NCBI GenBank assembly: GCA_934717675.1
Contig: CAKUYZ010000005.1
Coordinates: 1-64,000 of the forward strand
Source: an uncultured Bacteroidales bacterium
GTDB lineage: Bacteria; Bacteroidota; Bacteroidia; Bacteroidales; Marinilabiliaceae
DNA: 64,000 nt
Direction: 5' to 3'
Below, in pieces: positions 42,240 through 51,494 of this stretch (positions within the stretch are counted from its first letter, which is position 1; every line of letters begins with the position of its first letter). The notes under the pieces are model-generated. The model was not told the origin of the DNA, did no database searches, and saw nothing but the letters and a program-made list of their open reading frames with translations. The position numbers were made by a program, and so were the translations under genes.

Positions 42240-42900
42240 GGTTGAAGCTCATGCGGTGTGCCGGCGTTGGACCTAAGCGTCGGAGGGCCTCATAGTGGTC
42301 TCGCGTAGGGTAGCCCATGTTGTGCGCCCACCCGTAGCCCGGATATCGTTCGTCTAGCAGCTCCATAATGTTGTCTCGCCGCGTCTTGGCCAAGACAGAC
42401 GCGGCCGCTATGGACAGAAACTTGCCGTCGCCGCCAATGACGCACTTGTGCCCAATGGCCGAGGCCTCATCGTGAAGGCGCACCTCGACCGATGATTCCA
42501 TATCTTCAAAATCAGCGTAATAGGGCCGAAACCTGTTGCCGTCTATGAGCAAGAATGTTGGCGCCACGCTCAGGGAGCGTATGGCTCTGTGCATGGCCAA
42601 GATGGATGCGTTGAGTATGTTGAGGCGGTCAATCTCTTCCGCCGACGCTTCCGCTACGGCCCAAGCCACGGCAGCCTCTTTGATGAGTGGGGCCAACCGC
42701 TCGCGCTGCCCCGCCGACAGTTTTTTTGAGTCGTCTAGCCCCGGGAGGTCTTCCGCCTTGATGTCTGGCGGCAATATGACGGCCGCCGCCACCACGGGGC
42801 CTGCCAGCGGCCCTCGGCCGGCCTCGTCTGCCCCTGCCTCGCGCTTGTCTGCCGACCAGAACGCCCGCAGGGGCTCTTTGGACTTGTGTGTCGTCGTCAT
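42211..42900 (-). CDS. rnhB: Ribonuclease HII
   Basis: Removes ribonucleotides and RNA primers from RNA:DNA hybrids. 229 residues. The catalytic motif ADEAGRGPLAGPVVAAAVIL is at residues ~19-38, with LDDSKKLS near 54, HKCVIGGDGKFLSIAAASVLAKT near 155 and DERYPGYGWAHNMGYPTRDH near 185. About 16 extra residues precede the usual start. It overlaps the upstream chemoreceptor gene by 4 bp (start at 42900 within its end) and converges on the flippase gene. Confidence 0.95.
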   Translation of the reverse strand: MTTTHKSKEPLRAFWSADKREAGADEAGRGPLAGPVVAAAVILPPDIKAEDLPGLDDSKKLSAGQRERLAPLIKEAAVAWAVAEASAEEIDRLNILNASILAMHRAIRSLSVAPTFLLIDGNRFRPYYADFEDMESSVEVRLHDEASAIGHKCVIGGDGKFLSIAAASVLAKTRRDNIMELLDERYPGYGWAHNMGYPTRDHYEALRRLGPTPAHRMSFNLKLRDEDRD

Positions 42901-44729
42901 GCTTTGAACCTGTTCACCAGTCCTTCCATCCTGTCTGCCATAAAGGCCATCTCGTTGGCGCTCTCGGCCATCTCGTCGGCATTGGCGGCGTTCTCTTGCG
43001 TCGCGGCGTTGAGGACTCCTACGGCCGTGTTTATCTGATCTATTGATGACGTTTGTTCCGAGCTGGCCGCCTTTATCTGGTGAATCTTGTCGGCCACGCT
43101 GTGGAGTTGGGGAATCACCTCGGCCACCAGGCCGTCAATGCTTTCGGTGCTGGCTATGGCTTTTGTGGCCGTGGCCGTGGTGTCGGTGGCCGTGCGTTTT
43201 GTCATCTCCGCCAGTCGTCCCACCTCTTTTGCCACCACGGCGAATCCCATGCCTGCCTGGCCAGCTCTTGCCGCCTCCACCGAGGCGTTGAGGCTCAGCA
43301 CGGTGGTCTGGTTCACCAGGTCGTTTATCGCAGTCAGTGAGCTGGCCACGTCTCTTGTGTCGTTGAGGCAGCTTGCGGACGTGCTTGCCATTGAGGTCAC
43401 GAATTTGTCGGCTGCGGAAATCATCTTGTCCGCTTGGGCCGTGGTGTCGGCGTTGTGATGGACGTTGCTTGCGATCTCTTCCATGCTGGCTGATATTTCT
43501 TCAAGGCTAGACGCTTGTTTGCTGGAGTTTCCGGCCATGCTGGCCGACGTGCGAGAGATGTTTTTGCTCGTTTTTTGCAGTGCCGTGGCGGTCTGCCTCA
43601 TCAGACCCACTGATTCGCGCAACGACTCTTGCATCCGCGTCATGGCCTCGCCCAGGCATTCCACCTCGTCGCCCGTGCGCCTCACGTCGATGTCTCCCGT
43701 AAGGTCGCCTGAGGCCATACTCATGGCGCTGCCGGCAAGTCGCGTCAACGGCGTCGAGAGGTTGCGGCGCAAAAAGAAGAAGACCAGCAGAATCAGCACC
43801 GCGTCTAGCGCCACGGTCACCGTCAGTGTGTTGGCTATTACGGAGCGCGATATGCTTTGCAGCACCGAGAGGTCCATCCACGCGTGGCAGATGCCAATCA
43901 TCTTGCCCCGATGGTTGGTCACTGGCGTGTAGGAAGAGAAGATGAGCGTCTGACCCGCCATCTCGGTCAGGGCCACCTGTCGCCCGTCGGCGGCCAGCGA
44001 GTCCGCCACCCACTCGTTGGGGATGCTCAGGCCGTGTATGTCCACGTCGTGGCCGTCATAAGAAGTGGCCGCGATCACGTTGTTGCGGTAGAGGCTCATC
44101 TGCGTCTGCGTAAGCCGCCCCATCTCGGCCAGGTAGGCGTCGTCTTCCACCACGGCCTGGCACAGCACCAGTGTGGCCGCCGGTTGCCCCATGTCGTCAC
44201 GTATCTGCCTGACGGCCACAAGGCCAATGCCCTTGTCCATCACCTCGGCGAAGCCACTGTAGGAGTGCGAGGCGTTGTTGGCCACGTAGCGCATAAGGTC
44301 CTGCATCGATGTGAGTTGCATCTGCGTGTAGCCGCCGTAGCTGGTGCTTACGAGGTCGCAGTGCTTGTCTGCCAACACGAAACCTTGGTAGCGGTGCAGC
44401 TTCACATCGGCCCGTAAAATCTCGCTGAGTGTGCTGAAGTCTTCTTGGCGCAGCTGGGCGGGAATCTGCGGGTAGACCTCTGTGAGGCCCTGGGCGTAGT
44501 TTTCCAGCTGGGCGGTCTGGCTTTCGCGTATGTGCTTTGAGATCTGCATCTTCTCCGAAATCGAGCTCTCGAAGAAGTGCCCCAGTATCCTGTTTCGAGA
44601 CACTGAGACGCTTATGTTCTGCGCAAGATTTAGGATTAGGGTGAAGACGATGAAGGCTATGGTTATTTTGGCCAGGACGCTGCTCTTCACTTTTCGGGCC
44701 GCGTCTTTTATTTTGCCTGCTTGTAGCAT
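42897..44729 (-). CDS. Methyl-accepting chemotaxis protein
   Basis: 610 residues. A membrane helix lies at ~20-42, a periplasmic Cache-like sensor domain at ~45-290 (FVLADKHCDLVSTSYGG, DKGIGLVAVRQIRDDMG), and a second helix at ~295-320. A HAMP domain covers ~320-375 and a signalling domain ~380-605, with the conserved tip VVAKEVGRLAEMTKRTATDT. Such receptors normally signal through CheA/CheW to flagella or type IV pili. No che or motility gene is in the window, and the gene is coupled to rnhB, so this is an orphan. It may act on another output. Confidence 0.92.
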   Translation of the reverse strand: MLQAGKIKDAARKVKSSVLAKITIAFIVFTLILNLAQNISVSVSRNRILGHFFESSISEKMQISKHIRESQTAQLENYAQGLTEVYPQIPAQLRQEDFSTLSEILRADVKLHRYQGFVLADKHCDLVSTSYGGYTQMQLTSMQDLMRYVANNASHSYSGFAEVMDKGIGLVAVRQIRDDMGQPAATLVLCQAVVEDDAYLAEMGRLTQTQMSLYRNNVIAATSYDGHDVDIHGLSIPNEWVADSLAADGRQVALTEMAGQTLIFSSYTPVTNHRGKMIGICHAWMDLSVLQSISRSVIANTLTVTVALDAVLILLVFFFLRRNLSTPLTRLAGSAMSMASGDLTGDIDVRRTGDEVECLGEAMTRMQESLRESVGLMRQTATALQKTSKNISRTSASMAGNSSKQASSLEEISASMEEIASNVHHNADTTAQADKMISAADKFVTSMASTSASCLNDTRDVASSLTAINDLVNQTTVLSLNASVEAARAGQAGMGFAVVAKEVGRLAEMTKRTATDTTATATKAIASTESIDGLVAEVIPQLHSVADKIHQIKAASSEQTSSIDQINTAVGVLNAATQENAANADEMAESANEMAFMADRMEGLVNRFKA

Positions 44730-44986
44730 TTTCGGGGTTGGGGCTTGTTTTCTTGTGTCTTGCGGTCGCGAATTTACTTCAAAATATCTTACGGAGCGGC
44801 TCTGCGCCAGTGTGTAACTGAAGTGTTATGGCAAAGTTTCGCCTGCTTGTGCGAATGGCATTGGAAATATGTTTAAGCGCGGCTATTCTTAATGTTTTAT
44901 GCGAGGTGGATATTGTGATATTGAAAGTGTGGAACCTGGTAAATTTTCTCTTTGAAAGATTTTTGCTTAAAAATCTTTCTGATTGT

Positions 44987-45016
44987 TTTGCAATGACCAC
45001 AAAATGCCTACATTTG
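44987..45016 (+). promoter_or_regulatory. Promoter upstream of the candidate small RNA
   Basis: TTTG (44987-44990) and TACATTTG (45009-45016) are 18 bp apart, a near-ideal Bacteroidota promoter. The nearest gene start downstream is 275 bp away, beyond a terminator. Confidence 0.75.
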
Positions 45017-45021
45017 CATTG

Positions 45022-45172
45022 TGATTAGCGGTGAACAGGGCTTGTTCTTTGTTCGGGCCAATCAGTCCTAACCTGACTCGACATATAGGGCGGTTCTGGA
45101 ATCCGCAAAGTCCATAACTGTTCTTTTGTAATTGAAGCCTTCCCGATGAGATATCGGGGAGGCTTTGCTGTT
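45022..45172 (+). ncRNA. Candidate small non-coding RNA (possibly 6S-like)
   Basis: About 150 bases bounded by a strong promoter and an intrinsic terminator, with no recognisable ORF. Two long-range pairings enclose most of it: GAACAG (45034-45039) with CTGTTC (45118-45123) and CTTTG (45046-45050) with CAAAG, leaving an 8/7-base internal bubble between them and a large structured apical part. A rod with a central bubble is the plan of 6S RNA, which binds RNA polymerase, but I do not recognise the sequence. It could instead be an attenuated leader of tolC. Confidence 0.45.
45135..45172 (+). terminator. 13-bp terminator hairpin with flanking 11-base repeat
   Basis: Bases 45135-45147 pair with 45153-45165 (one wobble) around a 5-base loop, followed by TTTGCTGTTCTTTTG. 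The sequence CTGTTCTTTTG occurs on both sides of the hairpin (from 45118 and from 45168). Confidence 0.75.
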
Positions 45173-45291
45173 CTTTTGCGGGAAGGGTGGGCCGCTTGTC
45201 GTCAAAAATGGCCTTTTGGGCGATTTGTCACGCGCCCGGAGCCTCTTTCGTCATAAATTTATGCTATCAACAAGATAACTCGAACAGCAGA

Positions 45292-46662
45292 ATGACGACT
45301 AGGCAAAAGATGGCGATTGTCGCCCTGATGGCTCTGACCGCCCGCGGAGCGGTTTTCGCCCAACAGGCCGAGGCCGCGGCGGAGGGCCACAAGTGGACTC
45401 TGAGCGAGTGCATTGACTATGCGCTGCAAAACAACTTGGAGGTCAAAGGCAGCGAGCTGACGCAAGAGCAAGCTCACGCTCAGGTGGATGGGGCCAAAGG
45501 CCAGCTCATGCCGTCGCTGAGCTTCTCCACCCAGCAGACATTGGGCTGGAGGCCGTGGAGTCAAAACACCGTGGCTCTGAATGGCGGCACCATGACCACG
45601 ACGCAGAGCGACGCCACATATTCCGGTGGCTATAACCTCTCAGCCAACTGGACGGTCTGGGACGGCGGGCGAACACGCCGCGAGCTTCAGGGCTACAGGT
45701 TGGAGGAGCAGAAGGCCGAGGCCGATGGCCGCGTGGCGGCACGGTCGGTAGAGGAGCAAATTGTGCAATACTACGTCCAGATTCTTTATGAGGCCGAGGC
45801 AGCCAGGGTGGCGGACAGCACATTGGCGGCCAGCGCGTCGCTCTTGAGTCGTGGCGTGGCCATGATGGCGGCCGGACAGCTGGCGCGGGCCGACGTGGCG
45901 CAGCTTGAGGCGCAAAAAAGCCAAGACGAGTATGCCCTGGTGAGCGCGCGGGCGCAGTTGGCTACGTATAAGATGCGGCTCAAGCAGATTCTCGAGATCA
46001 TCAAGACGCAAGACTTCGACGTGGCCACACCCGACGTGGCCGATGCCGATGTCTTGGCCCCGCTGCCCTCAGTAGACGACGTCTTCTTGCGGGCCATGGA
46101 GGCGCAGCCCTCGGTCTTGTCTAGCCGCCTGGCCGTGCGTCAGGCCGAGATTCAGGAGCGTGTGGCTCGCGCGGGGCGTTATCCCACAGTGAATCTCTCC
46201 GCGGCAGTCTCAACCAACCACAGCAGCGCGTCAAATGACGGGGTGGGGGAGCAGATGAAACAAAACGTGAACAACTCCATAGGGTTGAGCATCCAGGTGC
46301 CTATTCTGGACAACCGCCAGACGCGCGTCAGCAGGGCCAAGGCGCAAATATCTCGTCGCCAGACGGAGCTGGACAGTCGCCAAACGGAGAATGACGTATA
46401 TCGCCAAGTGGAGACCTATTGGCTCGCCGCTCAAAGTGCGCAGACGCAATATGTGGCGGCCTTGGCCAATGAGAAGAGCATGAGCGAGAGTTTCGACTTG
46501 GTGACGGAGCAGTTTCGCCTGGGGCTGAAAAACATGGCCGAGGTCACCACGGGCAAGAGCGACCTCCTGACGGCCAGGCAGCAGGTGCTGCAAAGCAAAT
46601 ACACAGCCCTGCTCAACATTGCCCTGCTCAAGTTCTACGCCGGCGATGAGCTTGAGCTCTGA
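45292..46662 (+). CDS. TolC family outer-membrane efflux protein
   Basis: 456 residues from the ATG at 45292 (the frame is open from 45187 without a signal sequence). A signal peptide ends GAVFAQQAEA, followed by WTLSECIDYALQNNLEVKGSE, the typical start of outer-membrane efflux proteins, and two long alpha-helical/coiled-coil repeats (~35-240 and ~250-450) that form the periplasmic tunnel. First gene of a four-gene tripartite efflux operon with the MacA-like and MacB-like genes. Confidence 0.9.
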   Translation: MTTRQKMAIVALMALTARGAVFAQQAEAAAEGHKWTLSECIDYALQNNLEVKGSELTQEQAHAQVDGAKGQLMPSLSFSTQQTLGWRPWSQNTVALNGGTMTTTQSDATYSGGYNLSANWTVWDGGRTRRELQGYRLEEQKAEADGRVAARSVEEQIVQYYVQILYEAEAARVADSTLAASASLLSRGVAMMAAGQLARADVAQLEAQKSQDEYALVSARAQLATYKMRLKQILEIIKTQDFDVATPDVADADVLAPLPSVDDVFLRAMEAQPSVLSSRLAVRQAEIQERVARAGRYPTVNLSAAVSTNHSSASNDGVGEQMKQNVNNSIGLSIQVPILDNRQTRVSRAKAQISRRQTELDSRQTENDVYRQVETYWLAAQSAQTQYVAALANEKSMSESFDLVTEQFRLGLKNMAEVTTGKSDLLTARQQVLQSKYTALLNIALLKFYAGDELEL

Positions 46663-46715
46663 CGGCGGGCAAGGTAATTAAGACTCGAATATTCAACACG
46701 AAAAATCAAGTGATA

Positions 46716-47873
46716 ATGAAGCAGATATGCGCAGGATCCGCGGCAGTGGTGCTAGCCTTGGCCTTGGCCTCATGCGGCGAGCAGCCACCCGTGAGCTACA
46801 CCATGGTTGCCGTGTCGCGGCAAGACATTGCCACGTCCGTGACGGCCACGGGCACCATTGAACCGGTGACGAAGGTGGAGGTGGGCACGCAGGTGAGCGG
46901 AATCATTGACAAGATCTATGTGGACTACAACAGCGAGGTCAAAAAGGGGCAAGTGATCGCCGAGCTTGACAAGACGAACCTTCTCTCCGAGCTCACGTCC
47001 GCCAAGAGCAATTTGGCCAACGCCCAAAGCGAGTTGGACTATGAGAAGGCCAATTTCGACCGCTATGCCACCCTTTTTGACAAGGGGCTAGTCTCGGTCA
47101 ACGACTATGAGACCGCACGCCTGAGCTTTGAAAAGGCTCGTCAACAGATTGTGGTCCAGCAGCAAAACGTGGCCAAAGCGCAGACCAACCTCGGCTACGC
47201 CACAATCACCAGTCCCATTGACGGCATTGTGCTGAGCCGCGAGGTGGAGGAGGGGCAGACGGTGGCCTCGGCCATGACCACGCCTACGCTCTTCTACATT
47301 GCTCAAGACCTGACGGATATGCGCGTCATCGCCGACGTCGATGAGGCGGACATTGGCGGCGTGAAGCAGGGGCAGAGGGTCACGTTCACTGTCGACGCCT
47401 TCCCCGACGACGTTTTTGCAGGCCAAGTGACTCAGGTGCGCCAAGAGGCGACGACGGAGAGCAACGTGGTGACGTATGAGGTGGTCATCTCGGCTCCAAA
47501 CAAAGACTTGAAGCTCCTGCCCGGGCTCACGGCAAATGTGACAATCTATACGGCCGAGCGCGTCGGCGTGCTGGCCGTGCCGAGCAAGGCGTTGCGCTTC
47601 AGCCCCAACGCGGCTCTGCTTGCGCCAGACCAGACGGTGCAGGACACCGACGCGAAGACCAAGGTGTGGCAGTTTGACGGCCGCGTGTTCAAGGCTCTGC
47701 CCATCAGCACGGGTCTCAATGGTGGCCTGATGGTGGAGGTGACAGATGGCCTCATGGAAGGAGACAAGGTGGTGGTGAGCTTCGAGCTTGGCGCCACAGC
47801 TGGCGCGGAGGTCGGCTCCGAGGCCAAGAGCAACCCGTTTATGCCAGGCCCTCCGGGGAGAAAGAAAAAATAG
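46716..47873 (+). CDS. macA: Efflux periplasmic adaptor lipoprotein (MacA/HlyD type)
   Basis: 385 residues from the ATG at 46716. Lipoprotein signal ALALASCGEQ (Cys ~20). Domains: lipoyl/barrel-sandwich at ~50-200 split by a coiled-coil hairpin (LTSAKSNLANAQSELDYEKA), and a beta-barrel at ~205-280 (MRVIADVDEADIGGVKQGQRV). It bridges the inner-membrane ABC transporter encoded next to the TolC-like channel. 54 bp after the tolC-type gene, 17 bp before the ATPase. Confidence 0.9.
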   Translation: MKQICAGSAAVVLALALASCGEQPPVSYTMVAVSRQDIATSVTATGTIEPVTKVEVGTQVSGIIDKIYVDYNSEVKKGQVIAELDKTNLLSELTSAKSNLANAQSELDYEKANFDRYATLFDKGLVSVNDYETARLSFEKARQQIVVQQQNVAKAQTNLGYATITSPIDGIVLSREVEEGQTVASAMTTPTLFYIAQDLTDMRVIADVDEADIGGVKQGQRVTFTVDAFPDDVFAGQVTQVRQEATTESNVVTYEVVISAPNKDLKLLPGLTANVTIYTAERVGVLAVPSKALRFSPNAALLAPDQTVQDTDAKTKVWQFDGRVFKALPISTGLNGGLMVEVTDGLMEGDKVVVSFELGATAGAEVGSEAKSNPFMPGPPGRKKK

Positions 47874-47890
47874 CGGGGAGGAGAGACGCC

Positions 47891-48664
47891 ATGGCAGATA
47901 ACATCAGCAAGGCCGATGACCGCAAGGTGGTCATTGAGCTGCGAGACGTGAGGCGCGACTTCCGTGTGGGAGACGAGACTGTGCATGCCCTGCGCGGCGT
48001 GAGTTTCACAATACGCGAGGGCGAGTTTGTCACCATCATGGGTACTTCCGGCTCCGGCAAAAGCACCCTGCTCAACCAGTTGGGATGCCTAGACACCCCG
48101 ACGAGCGGTGAGTATATACTGGACGGGGTCTCGGTGCGCTCCATGAGCAAAAACCAAAGGGCGCGCCTGCGCAACCGCAAGATCGGTTTCGTCTTCCAAA
48201 ACTACAATCTGCTGCCTAAGACCACGGCCGTGGAAAATGTGGAGCTGCCGCTCATGTATAATAACAAATATAACTCCGCCCAGCGGCGCGAGGCGGCGGT
48301 GAGGGCACTGGAGGCCGTGGGCCTGGGCAACAGGCTGGACCACATGAGCAACCAGATGAGCGGTGGCCAGATGCAGAGGGTGGCCATCGCCCGCGCGCTG
48401 GTCAATGACCCGGCCGTCATCTTGGCAGATGAGGCCACGGGAAACCTAGACACGCGGACGTCGTTTGAGATGCTCGTGCTGTTCCAAAGGCTGCACGACG
48501 AGGGGAGGACCATAATCTTTGTGACCCACAACCCCGAAATTGCGCAATACAGCAGCCGCAACATAATGCTCCGCGACGGCAAGATTCGCGAAGACGTCGA
48601 AAATGGGCATCCGCTCTCGGCCGCCGAGGCTCTGGCCGCCTTGCCTAAGCCGCAAGACGATTGA
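47891..48664 (+). CDS. ABC transporter ATP-binding protein (MacB/LolD type)
   Basis: 257 residues. Walker A GTSGSGKST near residue 53, Q-loop in FQNYNLLP, signature MSGGQMQRVAIARAL near 155, Walker B VILADEATGNLD near 177, H-loop TH in IFVTHNPE. It belongs to the MacB/LolD/FtsE class of mechanotransmission ABC transporters. It pairs with the permease 31 bp downstream; in E. coli MacB both parts are one polypeptide, here they are separate. Confidence 0.92.
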   Translation: MADNISKADDRKVVIELRDVRRDFRVGDETVHALRGVSFTIREGEFVTIMGTSGSGKSTLLNQLGCLDTPTSGEYILDGVSVRSMSKNQRARLRNRKIGFVFQNYNLLPKTTAVENVELPLMYNNKYNSAQRREAAVRALEAVGLGNRLDHMSNQMSGGQMQRVAIARALVNDPAVILADEATGNLDTRTSFEMLVLFQRLHDEGRTIIFVTHNPEIAQYSSRNIMLRDGKIREDVENGHPLSAAEALAALPKPQDD

Positions 48665-48695
48665 CGAATAATATGACACTAACACATGACGACCA

Positions 48696-49916
48696 ATGAA
48701 CTTCATAAACCTTTTCAAGGTGGCCTTGCGGGCCGTGGCCAGCAATAAGTTCCGCTCGTTCCTCTCCATGCTCGGCATCATCATAGGCGTGGCGGCGGTC
48801 ATCATCATGATGGCCATAGGTCAAGGCTCGAAAGAGAGCGTGAGGGCCAACATATCGCAGATGGGTACCAACATGATAATGGTCCGCCCGGGCTCCGACC
48901 AGCGCGGCGGCGTGAGGCTGGACCCCTCCGAGATGCAGACTCTCAAGGTGGAGGACTATGAGGCCATATTGGCCGACAAGCGCTTCATAACATACGTCTC
49001 GCCAGAGGTCTCGGCCTCGGGACAGGTCATTTTCGGAGCCAACAACACTAGCGCGTCAATGTATGGCGAGAGCTTGGACTATTTTGACATCAAGAAGTGG
49101 GAGCTGAAGGACGGAGAGACGTTTTCTGACGAGGACATACGCCACAACGCCAAGGTGTGCGTGGTCGGCACCACCATTGTCAAGGAGCTTTTCGGCGACG
49201 CCGATGCCGACTGCGTGGGACGTACGGTGCGCTTCAAGTCCATCCCGTTCCGCATCGTGGGAGTGCTGAAAACCAAGGGCTACAATAACTGGGGCATGGA
49301 TCAGGACAATGTGCTGATTGCCCCTTACACCACCGTCATGAAGAGGCTCCTGGCGCAGACTTTCTTCAACTCCATCAACTGCTCCGCCATAACGGAGGAA
49401 CTCACTGACGAGGCCGTGGAGGAGCTAACCACAATCCTCCGCTCGTCTCACAAGCTCAAGGAGGCGGACGATGACAATTTCACCATCCGCAGCCAACAGG
49501 AGATGATGGAGACCATGAGCAGCACCATGGACACCATCACGGTCATCTTGGTCGTGGCGGCGGCCTTCTCGCTACTGGTGGCGGGCATCGGCATCATGAA
49601 CATAATGTTGGTGTCGGTCACGGAGCGCACCCGCGAGATCGGGTTGCGCATGAGCGTCGGGGCGCGGTCGATAGACATCAGCAATCAGTTCCTCATAGAG
49701 AGCGTCATGATCAGCCTCACGGGTGGCGTTTTGGGCGTGGTGGTGGGTTGGCTCGGCACGCTTCTATGTGGGCAGTTCGGTTTACCAACCTCCATTCCCA
49801 TGTGGAGCATTTTCGTCTCGTTCGCTGTCTGCACCGTCATTGGTGTAGGCTTCGGTTACATTCCGGCCAGCAAGGCCGCCAATCTGGACCCCATTGAGGC
49901 CATAAGGTACGAGTAG
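48696..49916 (+). CDS. ABC transporter permease (MacB/FtsX type)
   Basis: 406 residues. First membrane helix at ~20-42 (FLSMLGIIIGVAAVIIMMAIG), a large periplasmic MacB-PCD domain to ~280, then three helices in the FtsX domain (SLLVAGIGIMNIMLVSVTERTREIGLRMSVGAR). Last gene of the TolC-MacA-ATPase-permease operon. Likely exports a macrolide-like compound, peptide or lipid; the substrate cannot be predicted from sequence. Confidence 0.92.
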   Translation: MNFINLFKVALRAVASNKFRSFLSMLGIIIGVAAVIIMMAIGQGSKESVRANISQMGTNMIMVRPGSDQRGGVRLDPSEMQTLKVEDYEAILADKRFITYVSPEVSASGQVIFGANNTSASMYGESLDYFDIKKWELKDGETFSDEDIRHNAKVCVVGTTIVKELFGDADADCVGRTVRFKSIPFRIVGVLKTKGYNNWGMDQDNVLIAPYTTVMKRLLAQTFFNSINCSAITEELTDEAVEELTTILRSSHKLKEADDDNFTIRSQQEMMETMSSTMDTITVILVVAAAFSLLVAGIGIMNIMLVSVTERTREIGLRMSVGARSIDISNQFLIESVMISLTGGVLGVVVGWLGTLLCGQFGLPTSIPMWSIFVSFAVCTVIGVGFGYIPASKAANLDPIEAIRYE

Positions 49917-49938
49917 CCGCATTGGGGGGCTATAAGCA

Positions 49939-49984
49939 AGAGACCCGTCGCATGAGGTTTAAGCCTTCGCGACGGGTCTCTCTT
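49939..49984. terminator. 13-bp bidirectional terminator
   Basis: AGAGACCCGTCGC (49939-49951) pairs with GCGACGGGTCTCT (49969-49981), followed by CTTTG. It lies between the convergent efflux operon and the DUF6850 gene and probably ends both. Confidence 0.75.
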
Positions 49985-50000
49985 TGTGTTTTGCCGTGCG

Positions 50001-51476
50001 TCAGATTGTCACGCCGGCTGTCAGTGTCACGCCCCAGGCGGGCGCGAAAGCTCGGCCCCCATACCATAGGGCTGTGGCTGCCGCTCGCAGAAATATGGTG
50101 TGGATGTGCCCCCACCCCCCGATGTCGGCCCGCAGGTTGGCCTCGCCGCCCGTGCGCGCCGTTGTCTGCCGCTCAAATGCGGCTCGCTCAATGGCCAGGG
50201 CTCGCGGCATCTCTTTGGGTGTCGGCGCGCCAAGGTCGCATCGGGTGGCCAGCGCTGCTCGGTGTGTGGCTCCAAGGCCGTAAGAGAGGCGCAGCCGTAG
50301 CGTGGCTTGGCTCCATGCCGTAGCTAAGATGTCGGCCGCCAGGGTTGTTTTCTCCAGAGTGCGTCGGGCGTCGGTGTTTCTCTCCTCCGTGTGGCTCCAT
50401 ATGGCGCGTGCCGTCAGTTCAAGGTGTGCGGCGTGGGCGTTGGAGGAGTGGAATGTGAGGGTGGCCTCTTGCGCCGTGGCCTCATATGGCTTGCGTCTCG
50501 CAATGGGCCGATATGTGTGCGTGCCATCGTCAAATATGGTTTGCGTCAACTCGTTGCGCGTCCACGATGCCGCAATGGCTAGTCTGTGACGCCAACGCTC
50601 CGATGCCATGGGGCATGAGGCTTGGGCCCATAGGCATCGGCGCGTGGTCTCGTCAATCACCGCGTTGTCCAAGTCGGGCATCTCTTTTTCCAGATGGTTG
50701 CGCCCAATGCCGACCTCTGCGCTCACGGGCCCGTCATACGTCAGTCCGCCGCTTATGGCCCTGCCTTTATAATAGGCCTCGTCATTAGAGCCCGCGAAGC
50801 GGGTGTAGTCCGTGCCCAGCCCTTGCAAGTGATAGATGGTCGAGGATGCTCCATATTCGTTATAGAAGTCAATGTCAACCTCTTGCGAATATTTCCGCAG
50901 AGAGCAGAAAAGCCCAACCGAATGCCCCTCCACCACCGTGAGCCACCCTCCTGCCGTCACTCTCGCCACTGTGGCGTCGGCCTTGGGGCGCGGGTCTGTT
51001 GTGCGGAACTCTGTGGCGGACGAGTATTCCACCTGCAAGCCCGCGCCAGCCCTGCGCCCGCGCCAAGCGAAGCCGGCCAAGAAGTCGTAGGCCTCTCTCT
51101 CCTTGTCTCCTCCCGCGGTGTCGGCCGCGGCCATGGGCCCTATCTCGGCATAGTCGGCCGTCTCGGATAGCTGGACGTCCGTGCGCCGCCCGTCATCATA
51201 TGCGGCGCGGCCCCATGCCACGCGGCCATTGCCTAGGCGCAGAAAGGTGTGGCCCGCGGCTTCCCATCCCCTCCATCTCGCGCCCTCTTGCGCCAGTTCG
51301 CTCATATGTGAGCGGGAGGTGAGGCCGACGTGAATTTCGGAGTGAGACGAGTCTTGGCGTGCGGCCATGCGTGCCGGGTTGCCGGGCGTGAGGGCGGCGT
51401 GGCGCGGCTCTTGTGCCGCCGCCACCAAGCCGTGGGCCAGGGCTGCCACCAAGATTATGAGCTGACGTGAGGTCAT
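50001..51476 (-). CDS. DUF6850 family outer-membrane protein
   Basis: 491 residues. Signal peptide to AHGLVAAAQ, then a large, mostly beta-strand protein; the C-terminal strands (YGGRAFAPAWGVTLTAGVTI) look like the end of a barrel. I identify it with DUF6850 from its position after a TonB-dependent receptor and a DUF4876 lipoprotein, an arrangement common in Bacteroidales. Function unknown; probably part of the same uptake system. Last gene of a minus-strand operon with zip, the receptor and DUF4876. Confidence 0.75.
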   Translation of the reverse strand: MTSRQLIILVAALAHGLVAAAQEPRHAALTPGNPARMAARQDSSHSEIHVGLTSRSHMSELAQEGARWRGWEAAGHTFLRLGNGRVAWGRAAYDDGRRTDVQLSETADYAEIGPMAAADTAGGDKEREAYDFLAGFAWRGRRAGAGLQVEYSSATEFRTTDPRPKADATVARVTAGGWLTVVEGHSVGLFCSLRKYSQEVDIDFYNEYGASSTIYHLQGLGTDYTRFAGSNDEAYYKGRAISGGLTYDGPVSAEVGIGRNHLEKEMPDLDNAVIDETTRRCLWAQASCPMASERWRHRLAIAASWTRNELTQTIFDDGTHTYRPIARRKPYEATAQEATLTFHSSNAHAAHLELTARAIWSHTEERNTDARRTLEKTTLAADILATAWSQATLRLRLSYGLGATHRAALATRCDLGAPTPKEMPRALAIERAAFERQTTARTGGEANLRADIGGWGHIHTIFLRAAATALWYGGRAFAPAWGVTLTAGVTI

Positions 51477-51494
51477 ATGAGCGGGCTGTGACGC

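Larger units (their letters stand above)
44730..45291. other. Intergenic region between the chemoreceptor and tolC genes
   Basis: About 560 bp without a protein gene. The left part (44800-45000) is AT-rich. It contains a strong promoter at 44987-45016, a structured 150-base region that may be a small RNA, and a terminator hairpin at 45135-45165. A TAAATTTA box at 45254-45261 may serve the tolC gene. Confidence 0.6.

Noticed and set aside
45022..45172. SRP RNA or tmRNA in the region before tolC
   Set aside because: The conserved SRP tetraloop region (GGAAG...GCAGCC type) and the tmRNA tag and acceptor features are absent.
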